From Alphaproteobacteria bacterium (GTDB lineage: Bacteria > Pseudomonadota > Alphaproteobacteria > SP197): a DNA stretch of 5,576 nt. The notes under the pieces were generated by a model. The model worked only from the letters and a program-made list of their open reading frames with translations, ran no database searches and was not told the origin of the DNA. Below are positions 1 to 5,576 of this stretch, piece by piece. Each line of letters opens with the position of its first letter. The first letter of the stretch is position 1. The stretch covers positions 1 through 5,576 of the forward strand of contig JAJEBJ010000429.1 in NCBI GenBank assembly GCA_022822575.1. Direction: 5' to 3'. A program made the position numbers and the translations under genes.

Positions 1-196
1 CGCAAGTGCCGGAACCTATGCGGATGACCGTCCGCGGTCAACAGAAACCGCGCCCATCCGCGCGCCCGGACCCTTCGGCATCGGCCTCCATCCACCCTCA
101 AACCACTTGGTCACATGCTCTCCTTGACCTGCAGGTACGGGAGAGCAAGCGTCATCGACCCAAACCCGTGCCGATTCCCGGGCCACCAGGTCGAAT

Positions 197-729
197 GTGA
201 TCAAGTGGGGGCCGGCGATTGCACCGGCCGCGGACCAGGCGCCAACCGACCTCCACGCGCTGCTCGACGGCGCCCGGACCAACGATCCCGACTTTCACAT
301 CGAGCTCGTCAAGGTCTTCGACCCGACACATCTCTCAGGACGGGGGCCGCGTCCTTCCTCACCGCTTGCCAGCGGACGGTTGAAAAACGTCGTTCAACCG
401 AAGAAAGTAGGATTGGAGTATTGCTCACTCTCGTCACCCGGCGGTTCAGGACGTGCAAAGAGATTCGCATCAAAGACAACAGCAGCAGCGTGTCACCCGA
501 ATTCACCGAAATGACACTCAGGCCCTTCTTCGCCACCAGGCAAACGCACCCGGATAGCGGAACGGGTCTTGCTCTCCCAGGCGAAATCGTTCTCCGGCGC
601 GGGGATGAGATCAGGGTGAGTTCCGCGCCAGGTGTCATCAACGCACTACTCTCTGCGGAACGGCAGTCGGAACCGGGCGACGATGGAATCCCGGACACGT
701 TGGACAACGGCCCGGAGCACATCACATGA
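197..729 (+). pseudogene. Decayed sensor histidine kinase, C-terminal (dimerisation/ATPase) remnant
   Basis: No single frame gives an intact protein, but pieces in all three forward frames line up, in order, with the end of a histidine kinase. From about 245 in frame 2, 'TDLHALLD' and 'NDPDFHIELVKVFDPT' resemble the stretch before the N box. At 333-380 in frame 3, 'SQDGGRVLPHRLPA' resembles the N-box pattern 'PQDLxRVFLNLLNNA'. From 421 in frame 1, 'EIRIKDNSSSVSPEF' (degraded D-N-G-x-G box), 'LRPFFATRQ' (F box, usually FxPFFTTK), 'SGTGLAL' (G2 box, usually GTGLGLS) and 'DEIRVSSAPG' complete the ATP-binding fold. The N-box asparagines and the DNGxG glycines are lost, so ATP binding would fail even without the frameshifts. 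The last frame ends at a TGA that overlaps the ATG of the next gene (ATGA, 726-729). The upstream end is uncertain; similarity may begin near 170. The kinase N-terminus is not visible in the window. Confidence 0.68.
377..400. repeat. Perfect 8-bp inverted repeat, 8-nt spacer
   Basis: CGGTTGAA at 377-384 is exactly mirrored by TTCAACCG at 393-400 around the spacer AAACGTCG. No T-run follows on either strand, so an intrinsic terminator is unlikely. It lies in the degraded kinase remnant, just where recognisable homology passes from frame 3 to frame 1. It could be an operator-like dyad, a scar of rearrangement, or chance. Confidence 0.4.
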
Positions 730-1991
730 CGTCAACGACGAGACGGCGCGTTCTACAGTACGGCCTCGCCGGATCCCTGATGGGACTCGCCCCGAAATCG
801 CTTGGCGCGACGATGTCATCGGGGGTCACCGACAGCGAGATCGTGCTGGGAATGTCCGCTGCATTCTCAGGACCTTCCCGTGGTCTTGGCATAGAGTTGT
901 TTCGCGGCGCCAGCGCCTACTTCGAGCATGTCAATCGAAACGGTGGCGTCAGGGGCAGGAAGATCGTCCTGAAGACCTACGACGACGGCTATCAACCTGA
1001 TCCCGCTGTCAAGAACACGCTGACTCTCATGCTGGAGGAAGAGGTCTTCGCCCTGTTCGGCTATGTCGGCACGCCGACGGTCACGCGTGTCCTCCCCATG
1101 CTCAAGAAGTTTCAGGAACGACAGATCTACCTGTTCTTTCCGTTCACCGGCGCACAGCCCCAGCGGGAGCCGCCCTACGGAGGATTCGCCTTCAATCTGC
1201 GCGCTTCCTACCGGCAAGAGACGGCCGGTCTTGTTCAGAACTTTGTCGACATCGGTCGCAATCGAATTGCGGTCTTCTATCAGGCCGACGCCTATGGTCG
1301 CAGCGGCTGGGCGGGCGTACGTCAGGCCCTGAAGCCCTATGGAGAGCGGATTGCCGGCGAGGCGACCTACAGGCGGGGTTCGAAGTTCACCGGCGTCATG
1401 CGTGACCAGGTGGAGATCCTCAAGGCCTCGCGCCCCGATGCCGTCATCTGTATCGGAGCCTACGCCGCATGCGCTGCGTTTCTCCGTGACGCCGTGGACC
1501 TCGGACTGCAGGTGCCCATAGCCAATGTCTCCTTTGTCGGGAGCGAAAATCTGCTCAATCTCATCACCCAGGGACGTGATGACGGCGAGCGCTACACCGA
1601 CCTGCTGGTGAACTCGCAGGTCGTGCCCAGTTACCACGACACGTCGATTCCCGCGGTCAAGCAGTACCAGGAGTTGATGGCGCTTTATGCTCCCTCCGCG
1701 CCACAGGAACTGTTGAAGGAGAACTACACGCCGTTTTCACACAGCTTTGTAAGCCTGGAAGGCTTCCTCGATGCCAAGATGATGGTCGAGATTCTGGATC
1801 GTCTTGGCGAAAGGCCGGAAAGAGGCGCCCTGGAAGAGGCCGTTTTCAGCATAACGGAATACGACCTGGGAATCGGTGAGGCGGTGTCGTTCGGACCGGA
1901 GCGGCGTCAAGGCTTGCAGAAGGTTTACTACACTGTTGTCGACGAAGGTCGATTTGTTCCACTCCACAATTGGCAGAAGAGGTTTGAGTGA
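726..1991 (+). CDS. Tat-exported periplasmic substrate-binding protein (Peripla_BP_6, branched-chain amino-acid/amide type)
   Basis: A 421-residue type-I periplasmic binding protein. The N-terminus carries a twin-arginine signal (TTRRRVLQ at 4-11, then a mildly hydrophobic stretch to about residue 28, 'KSLGA' as probable cleavage end). There is no lipobox cysteine, so the mature protein should be soluble in the periplasm. The mature part opens with 'DSEIVLGMSAAFSGPSRGLG' (36-55), the usual first strand and ligand loop. It continues with 'GYVGTPT' (112-118), 'YLFFPFTGAQPQREP' (135-149), 'FNLRASYRQET' (156-166), 'VFYQADAYGRSG' (183-194), 'GAYAACAAFLR' (244-254) and 'VSFVGSENL' (268-276). These are hallmark blocks of LivJ-like family members often found near signalling genes. 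The start has a GGAG ribosome site at 714-717, 8 nt upstream, and overlaps the dead upstream frame by ATGA. No ABC permease or ATPase gene lies nearby, so a role in sensing rather than uptake is inferred. The ligand cannot be named from sequence; amino acids, amides and small carboxylates are all possible. Confidence 0.93.
   Translation: MTSTTRRRVLQYGLAGSLMGLAPKSLGATMSSGVTDSEIVLGMSAAFSGPSRGLGIELFRGASAYFEHVNRNGGVRGRKIVLKTYDDGYQPDPAVKNTLTLMLEEEVFALFGYVGTPTVTRVLPMLKKFQERQIYLFFPFTGAQPQREPPYGGFAFNLRASYRQETAGLVQNFVDIGRNRIAVFYQADAYGRSGWAGVRQALKPYGERIAGEATYRRGSKFTGVMRDQVEILKASRPDAVICIGAYAACAAFLRDAVDLGLQVPIANVSFVGSENLLNLITQGRDDGERYTDLLVNSQVVPSYHDTSIPAVKQYQELMALYAPSAPQELLKENYTPFSHSFVSLEGFLDAKMMVEILDRLGERPERGALEEAVFSITEYDLGIGEAVSFGPERRQGLQKVYYTVVDEGRFVPLHNWQKRFE
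1977..1982 (+). promoter_or_regulatory. Shine-Dalgarno site deciding the sensor start
   Basis: AAGAGG lies 10 nt before the ATG at 1993 and inside the last codons of the binding-protein gene. It supports starting the sensor at 1993, one base after the preceding stop. The in-frame ATG at 1876 would add 39 polar, arginine-rich residues ahead of the first membrane segment and overlap the upstream gene by more than 110 bp. Confidence 0.6.
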
Positions 1992-1992
1992 C

Positions 1993-2742
1993 ATGAAAAT
2001 ACCGAAACTCTTCCGAAAGACGCTCTTCGGCGTTTTTCTTCTGTTCGGTGTGATCGGGATTTCGACCTCGTTGCTGTTGATTTACACGATCGACACACAT
2101 TTATCCAAGGAGTACGAGGCGAACAGCAAGGGAATTGCAAAGACGATTGCGGATGCCAGTGTGAACATCCTGCTGAACAGCAACCTGACTGCCTTGCAGT
2201 CATTGATTGATCAGTTCATCGAGATTCAGGGAGTCAGCTACGTCTACATCACAAGTGAAACCGGGGAGATCCTTGCTCATACCTTTGTGCCGGGCATTCC
2301 GGAAGAGATCACGGCTGGCGACGTGACCAGCACGGCGACGGTGGAACGCAGCCTGCCTGGCAAGGGCGACTTCATTGAAGTGGCGAGTCCGATCCTGGCG
2401 GGCGTGGCCGGTACGGTTCACATAGGCATGGACACCGGATTGATCGCGTTGAAGATTCAGAGGGCAATCGGTCAGCAGATCTATCTCATCTGCATAATAT
2501 TCGTTGTCGGTGTCTTTGCCGCAATCTGGTTCGTCAACTATGCAGCCAAGCCGGTTGACGGGCTTCTGACCTATGCGGTCGGGCTCGCACGCGAACAACC
2601 GGCCGATGGCGTGGCAAGCAGAGACTTGCTATCCCGCAACGACGAAGCCGGCGACCTGGCCCGGCTCATTCTTCACTTTTCGCAATCGACCGGCGTTGGT
2701 GGAACGAGACCGCAGTCGGGGCCGGACCGCAGCAAAGAGTAG
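1993..2742 (+). CDS. Two-TM Cache-like sensor ending after HAMP, no output domain
   Basis: A 249-residue inner-membrane receptor. A short basic N-terminus (MKIPKLFRK) leads into TM1 (about 12-33). A periplasmic domain follows at about 34-160, starting with a helix and containing 'GVSYVYITSETGEILAHTF' (80-98) and 'FIEVASPILAGVAGTVHIGM' (127-146), a pattern typical of single-Cache/PAS-like sensor folds. TM2 spans about 161-184. A HAMP linker follows at about 182-232, with the conserved proline (P187) and the 'NDEAGDLARL' motif (216-225, compare DExGxLA). Relatives with this architecture normally continue into a histidine kinase, cyclase or other output module. Here only about 17 polar residues follow before the stop, and the next gene begins 6 bp later. 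The start is 1 bp after the binding-protein stop, so the two are very likely translationally coupled. The binding protein may dock on the periplasmic domain (inference). The gene is either a truncated kinase or a receptor acting through another protein. Architecture is confident; function is not. Confidence 0.85.
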   Translation: MKIPKLFRKTLFGVFLLFGVIGISTSLLLIYTIDTHLSKEYEANSKGIAKTIADASVNILLNSNLTALQSLIDQFIEIQGVSYVYITSETGEILAHTFVPGIPEEITAGDVTSTATVERSLPGKGDFIEVASPILAGVAGTVHIGMDTGLIALKIQRAIGQQIYLICIIFVVGVFAAIWFVNYAAKPVDGLLTYAVGLAREQPADGVASRDLLSRNDEAGDLARLILHFSQSTGVGGTRPQSGPDRSKE

Positions 2743-2748
2743 TCCGAC

Positions 2749-4065
2749 GTGACACGGTCACCATTCATAGCGATTCTCTGCTGTACCCTGCTACAGGTCT
2801 GTCTGGGTACGGTCTACGCATGGAGTTTCTTTCAGACACTCCTCGTCAGGCAACTGGGCTGGTCGTTCACAGACACGGCGGTGGCGTTCAGCATCACCAT
2901 ATTCTCGCTCGGCATGTCCGCCGCGGGAGCGGGCTTCCTCTTGCCAAAGGTCGGTCCCCGACGACTGGCACTTGCCGGGAGCGTGATGTTCTCAGGCGGC
3001 TATGTCCTGGCGGGCTTCGCGCTGCAACTGGAGAGTCTGCTGCTCTTCTATCTTGGTTACGGCGTGATCGGTGGCGCCGGCATCGGGCTCGGCTACGTCA
3101 CACCCGTGGCCACCGTTGCCAAGTGGTTCCCGCATCGCAAGGGACTGGCGACCGGCATTGTCGTCATGGGTTTCGGGATAGGAGCGGTTCTCCTGAGCAA
3201 GGGACTGGCACCCCTGCTTGTGGTCGAGACGCAAGGTGACCTGCCACTTGTCTTCATCTGGCTCGGTGTGGTGTTTGCCACGGTCCTGATCCCGTGCAGC
3301 TGGGCACTGCGGGATCCACCAAGGGGATACTTGAGCCAATTCCGTGATGCCAAGATTTCAGGTGAACCGGAGGAAGATCCCGGATCAACCGCGCGCTGCC
3401 TGCGTTCGAGTGAATTCGCAATCATGTGGATTGTCTTCTTTTTCAACATTGCCGCGGGAATTGCCGTCATCAGCTTTCAGTCGCCCTTGCTGCAGGACGT
3501 CTGGGGACTTGCCGATCCGTCCGTGGAGCCGGAAATCCTTGCCGAGTACGGCGCAACCCTGATTGCCGTGAGCTCGCTTTGCAACGGTGTCGGGCGACTG
3601 TTCTGGGGTCTGCTTTCCGATCGAATTGGTCGTGTCCGCGTGTTCAGAATTCTGCTTGCCAGCCAGATGATCGTCTTCGGAATTCTGATGACCGAGCGCG
3701 ATCCCTGGATTTTCTCGATTCTTGTCTGCTACATCCTTCTTTGCTTCGGCGGTGGCTTCGCGACGATGCCTTCCTTCATCCTGGATGTGTTCGGGTCGCG
3801 GAGAATGTCGTCAGTCTACGGAGTGATGCTGACGGCCTGGGCGGCGGCAGGGGTTTGTGGCCCCCTCTACATCGGGTATCTGAAGGACCAGTATCCTGAC
3901 CGCGCCATCATCTATTGCTTCCTCATCGGTGTGCTGATTCTGGGCCTTGGGTACGTCTTTTCCTATCTGCTGAATGACAGCAGAATTCGACTTCGGCGAC
4001 CAACCGTGGAAAGCACTCTGCGGCAGTACGGCATTGCGATACCTCATCGCAGGCCTGCGAGATGA
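2749..4065 (+). CDS. OFA-family MFS transporter (oxalate/formate antiporter-like)
   Basis: A 438-residue major facilitator with about twelve membrane segments: roughly 6-27, 43-65, 72-92, 96-118, 134-155, 166-187, then, after a hydrophilic central loop (188-220), 223-243, 265-287, 298-314, 320-341, 356-377 and 384-408. OFA-type hallmarks are 'GTVYAWSFF' in TM1 (20-28), 'GIGLGYVTPVATVAKWFP' (111-128), 'RKGLATGIVVMGFGIGA' (130-146) and 'NGVGRLFWGLLSDRIGR' (279-295), the last containing the second copy of MFS motif A. The family exchanges or co-transports small carboxylates such as oxalate, formate or lactate across the inner membrane. An arginine in TM8 (R283) is present, but I see no lysine in TM11, whereas OxlT uses an arginine in TM8 and a lysine in TM11 for oxalate; the substrate is therefore likely a different carboxylate. 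The start is GTG, with a weak AAGAG site 9 nt upstream and 6 bp after the sensor stop, so it should be co-transcribed with the two upstream genes. The C-terminal tail (about 410-438) is basic and cytoplasmic. Confidence 0.92.
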   Translation: MTRSPFIAILCCTLLQVCLGTVYAWSFFQTLLVRQLGWSFTDTAVAFSITIFSLGMSAAGAGFLLPKVGPRRLALAGSVMFSGGYVLAGFALQLESLLLFYLGYGVIGGAGIGLGYVTPVATVAKWFPHRKGLATGIVVMGFGIGAVLLSKGLAPLLVVETQGDLPLVFIWLGVVFATVLIPCSWALRDPPRGYLSQFRDAKISGEPEEDPGSTARCLRSSEFAIMWIVFFFNIAAGIAVISFQSPLLQDVWGLADPSVEPEILAEYGATLIAVSSLCNGVGRLFWGLLSDRIGRVRVFRILLASQMIVFGILMTERDPWIFSILVCYILLCFGGGFATMPSFILDVFGSRRMSSVYGVMLTAWAAAGVCGPLYIGYLKDQYPDRAIIYCFLIGVLILGLGYVFSYLLNDSRIRLRRPTVESTLRQYGIAIPHRRPAR

Positions 4066-4086
4066 ACTCACGGCTTCCCATGGCTT

Positions 4087-4115
4087 CCCTGGAGGTTTGT
4101 TTTCCGTTCCCAGGG
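4087..4115. terminator. Weak hairpin in convergent gap
   Basis: CCCTGG at 4087-4092 pairs perfectly with CCAGGG at 4110-4115 around a 17-nt loop, in the 105-bp gap between two convergent genes. No T-run follows on either strand, so this is a poor intrinsic terminator; it could act as a bidirectional 3'-end structure. The rest of the gap also contains a GGCT/AGCC 4-bp stem at about 4139-4154 and the palindrome GGCTGCAGCC at about 4161-4170. Neither is convincing. Confidence 0.2.
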
Positions 4116-4170
4116 CCGGTTGATGGCTGCGCTCGCCTGGCTAGAGACAGCCTCGGCATGGGCTGCAGCC

Positions 4171-5124
4171 TTAAGGCATCGGGGCGGAAGAGGATGACAG
4201 GAAGCGCCTGGCCCGGGCGATGATGTCGCCGGCGTGATCGTCGTCGCCAAAGGCGTTGAGGAGTGTTGCGTCCCCGGCCTGATGGCGGAACCATGTGAAC
4301 TGCCTTCGGGCGTAGCGCCGCGTTGCCCGTTTCGCCTCGTCACACGCCTCCTCGAGGGTGAGACGTCCGGCAAGGTGGGCGGTGAGACTGGCGAGGCCGA
4401 CACAGCGCGTGACCGGCAGGGACGGATCGAGACGGCGAGCCGCGAAGGCCGCGGCTTCGTCAAGGGCGCCTGCCGCCATCATGCGATCAAAGCGGCCCGC
4501 CGTGCGTGAGAAGAGCGATGAACGGTCAGGCAGCAGGCTGATCTGCCACAGTGGCCCTTCCCATCCTCCCTCGCGGGATCGCGTCATCCACTCGGAAAGC
4601 CGCGTTCCCGTTGCCTCGTGAACCTCGTGGGCGCGGGCGATGCGCTGGCTGTCGTTGGGCGCAAGAACCGCCGCCAGGGTGGGATCGATCCGGCCGAGGT
4701 CCGCGTGAAGCGCTTCCGGTCCCTTCGTCGACAGGCGCTGGCGAACGCTTTCGCGGACGTCACCTGGAACATCCGGAATGGGCGCCAGTCCCTCGCGGAA
4801 AGTCTTGAGATAGAGACCGGTCCCGCCGACGACGATCGGCACCAGACCGGATGCGGACACCTCCATGCAGATCCCGCGTGCACGGCGATGCCACAAGCCG
4901 GCCGAACAGGGCGTGGCTGCATCGAGAAAACCGAAGAGGTGGTGCTTGCATCGCGCCTCGTCCGAGGCCGTCGGCCGGGCCGTCAGGATCGCGAGATCTG
5001 CATAGACCTGCATGCTGTCGGCATTGATGATGACGCCGCCCACGTCCTCGGCAAGACGCATGGCAAGGCCCGACTTGCCCGACGCCGTCGGGCCGCCAAT
5101 GAGGATGACCGGACCGGTACCCAC
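4171..5124 (-). CDS. miaA: tRNA dimethylallyltransferase (isopentenyl-tRNA transferase)
   Basis: A 317-residue MiaA, the normal family length. The enzyme transfers the dimethylallyl group of DMAPP to N6 of adenosine 37 in tRNAs reading codons that begin with U, the first step toward ms2i6A. Visible motifs are the P-loop GPTASGKS (11-18), DSMQVY (36-41) with the catalytic-region aspartate, LTARPT (47-52), GGTGLYLK (100-107) with the conserved threonine, NDSQRIARAHEV (157-168) and the C-terminal YARRQFTWFR (271-280). A usually conserved 'KAIG' segment reads 'RCVG' (240-243), a mild deviation. The start is GTG at 5122-5124. There is no other start codon between it and the in-frame TGA of the upstream gene at 5158-5160, so the choice is forced unless translation begins inside the fold. 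A GAGGGA just before it is a close-spaced ribosome site. It lies 33 bp downstream of the protease gene on the same strand, so the two are probably co-transcribed. Confidence 0.97.
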   Translation of the reverse strand: MGTGPVILIGGPTASGKSGLAMRLAEDVGGVIINADSMQVYADLAILTARPTASDEARCKHHLFGFLDAATPCSAGLWHRRARGICMEVSASGLVPIVVGGTGLYLKTFREGLAPIPDVPGDVRESVRQRLSTKGPEALHADLGRIDPTLAAVLAPNDSQRIARAHEVHEATGTRLSEWMTRSREGGWEGPLWQISLLPDRSSLFSRTAGRFDRMMAAGALDEAAAFAARRLDPSLPVTRCVGLASLTAHLAGRLTLEEACDEAKRATRRYARRQFTWFRHQAGDATLLNAFGDDDHAGDIIARARRFLSSSSAPMP

Positions 5125-5157
5125 TCCCTCGTCCGCACGGTCACGGGCGAAGGAGCA

Positions 5158-5576
5158 TCAATCGCCGATTTCCAGGGCCAGGTACCTCGGATCACCCTCG
5201 CGTTCGATGAGAACGACCACGGACTGGGCATTTCTTCCCCTTGCCGCCTCAAGGAGATCCCTCACCTGCTGGACGGACTCCACCGCCTCGCGCCCGACAT
5301 GGAGCAGGATGTCTCCGGCCTGGATGCCCCCGCGGTCCGCCGGGCCATCCGGTTCGACCCGGGTGACAACGAGACCCGTTGCCTCATCGTCAAGCCCGAA
5401 CTCGCGGGCAAGATCGGCGTTGACCGGGCGGATCTCCATCCCGAGAAGAATCTCTTCCTGAACATCGTCGGCGCTCTCGGGGCCGTCGCCTGTCTGGTCC
5501 GAGGCATCGGCAAGGCTGGCTTCATAGGCCTCGAGTTCTCCAAGCACCACGTCGATGGCACGCTCGTCGCCGTCGC
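5158..5576 (-). CDS. Do/HtrA-family (DegP/MucD-like) serine protease, C-terminal PDZ part, partial
   Basis: Only the last 138 residues are in the window; the reading frame stays open to the window edge, so the gene's 5' end, with the trypsin-like domain and first PDZ, lies beyond 5576. The visible part starts with 'DGDERAIDVVLGELEAYEAS', matching the end of PDZ1 in DegP-like proteins (usually '...VTLGELP'). An acidic linker (ADASDQTGDGPESADDVQEE) follows, then PDZ2: 'LGMEIRPVNADLAREFGL', 'GLVVTRVEPDGPADRGGIQ', 'AGDILLHVGREAVESVQQVR' and the final strand 'SVVVLIEREGDPRYLALEIG'. Such proteins degrade or refold misfolded envelope proteins in the periplasm, with the PDZ domains controlling oligomerisation and substrate capture. 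The catalytic triad cannot be checked here. A PDZ-only or other PDZ protein is possible, but the PDZ1-tail plus PDZ2 layout favours the Do family. An in-frame GTG at 5548-5550 is internal, not the start. It is followed closely by miaA. Confidence 0.88.
   Translation of the reverse strand, partial: DGDERAIDVVLGELEAYEASLADASDQTGDGPESADDVQEEILLGMEIRPVNADLAREFGLDDEATGLVVTRVEPDGPADRGGIQAGDILLHVGREAVESVQQVRDLLEAARGRNAQSVVVLIEREGDPRYLALEIGD

Noticed and set aside
124..150. TTGACC as a sigma-70 -35 box for the operon
   Set aside because: No acceptable -10 hexamer at the right spacing, and it is about 600 bp from the first intact gene.
1..196. Short ORFs on both strands at the left edge, including an 88-codon reverse frame at 16-282
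   Set aside because: No recognisable motifs, no convincing ribosome site, and the reverse frame overlaps the kinase remnant. The region may hold the decayed middle part of the same kinase or a promoter, but neither can be supported.
115..729. A 204-codon forward ORF read as a complete gene
   Set aside because: Only its second half (from about 421) resembles a protein family, the kinase ATPase domain with ruined motifs. The first half is low-complexity arginine/proline-rich frame noise, so it is part of a pseudogene rather than a gene.
867..1637. Long reverse-strand ORF of 256 codons inside the binding-protein gene
   Set aside because: Shadow of a high-GC gene with strong family motifs on the forward strand; the reverse product shows no recognisable domain.
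1876..1992. Extended N-terminus of the sensor from the ATG at 1876
   Set aside because: It would overlap the binding-protein gene by more than 110 bp and put a polar arginine-rich stretch before TM1. The ATG at 1993 has a good ribosome site and gives a normal membrane-anchor start.
2743..2760. Frameshift hiding a kinase domain after the HAMP segment
   Set aside because: The following sequence is already the carrier's first membrane segment, with OFA motifs from its residue 20 on. There is no room for a kinase domain in any frame.

Overview
The window looks like a piece of an alphaproteobacterial chromosome, probably Rhodospirillales-like. This rests on the high GC content, the alphaproteobacterial flavour of MiaA and of the Do-family protease, and the style of the solute-binding and sensor proteins. 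The taxonomic placement is inference; no rRNA or other marker is present.

Layout. (1) Positions 1-196 hold nothing I can recognise. (2) Positions ~197-729 hold the decayed C-terminal part of a sensor histidine kinase. Its homology is scattered over all three forward frames, and its last frame still ends in an ATGA overlap with the next gene. (3) Positions 726-2742 and 2749-4065 form a tight three-gene forward operon. It encodes a Tat-exported type-I periplasmic binding protein of the branched-chain amino-acid/amide (Peripla_BP_6) class, a two-TM Cache-like sensor that stops right after its HAMP domain, and a 12-TM MFS carrier of the oxalate/formate antiporter (OFA) family. No ABC permease or ATPase is present. 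(4) After a 105-bp convergent gap the reverse strand carries a housekeeping pair: the C-terminal end of a DegP/MucD-like periplasmic protease, cut by the window edge, followed 33 bp later by miaA.

How the genes may work together. The binding protein lacks transport partners and sits directly upstream of a membrane sensor. The likeliest reading is that it presents a small ligand to the sensor, and that the OFA carrier moves the same or a related carboxylate. The sensor has no kinase, cyclase or methyl-accepting output domain, and the only kinase sequence nearby is the broken remnant upstream. The locus may therefore be a decayed or repurposed signalling system, or the truncated sensor may work through another partner. 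The remnant's kinase C-terminus on one side of the binding protein and the sensor N-terminus on the other suggest an ancestral array of alternating kinase and binding-protein genes.
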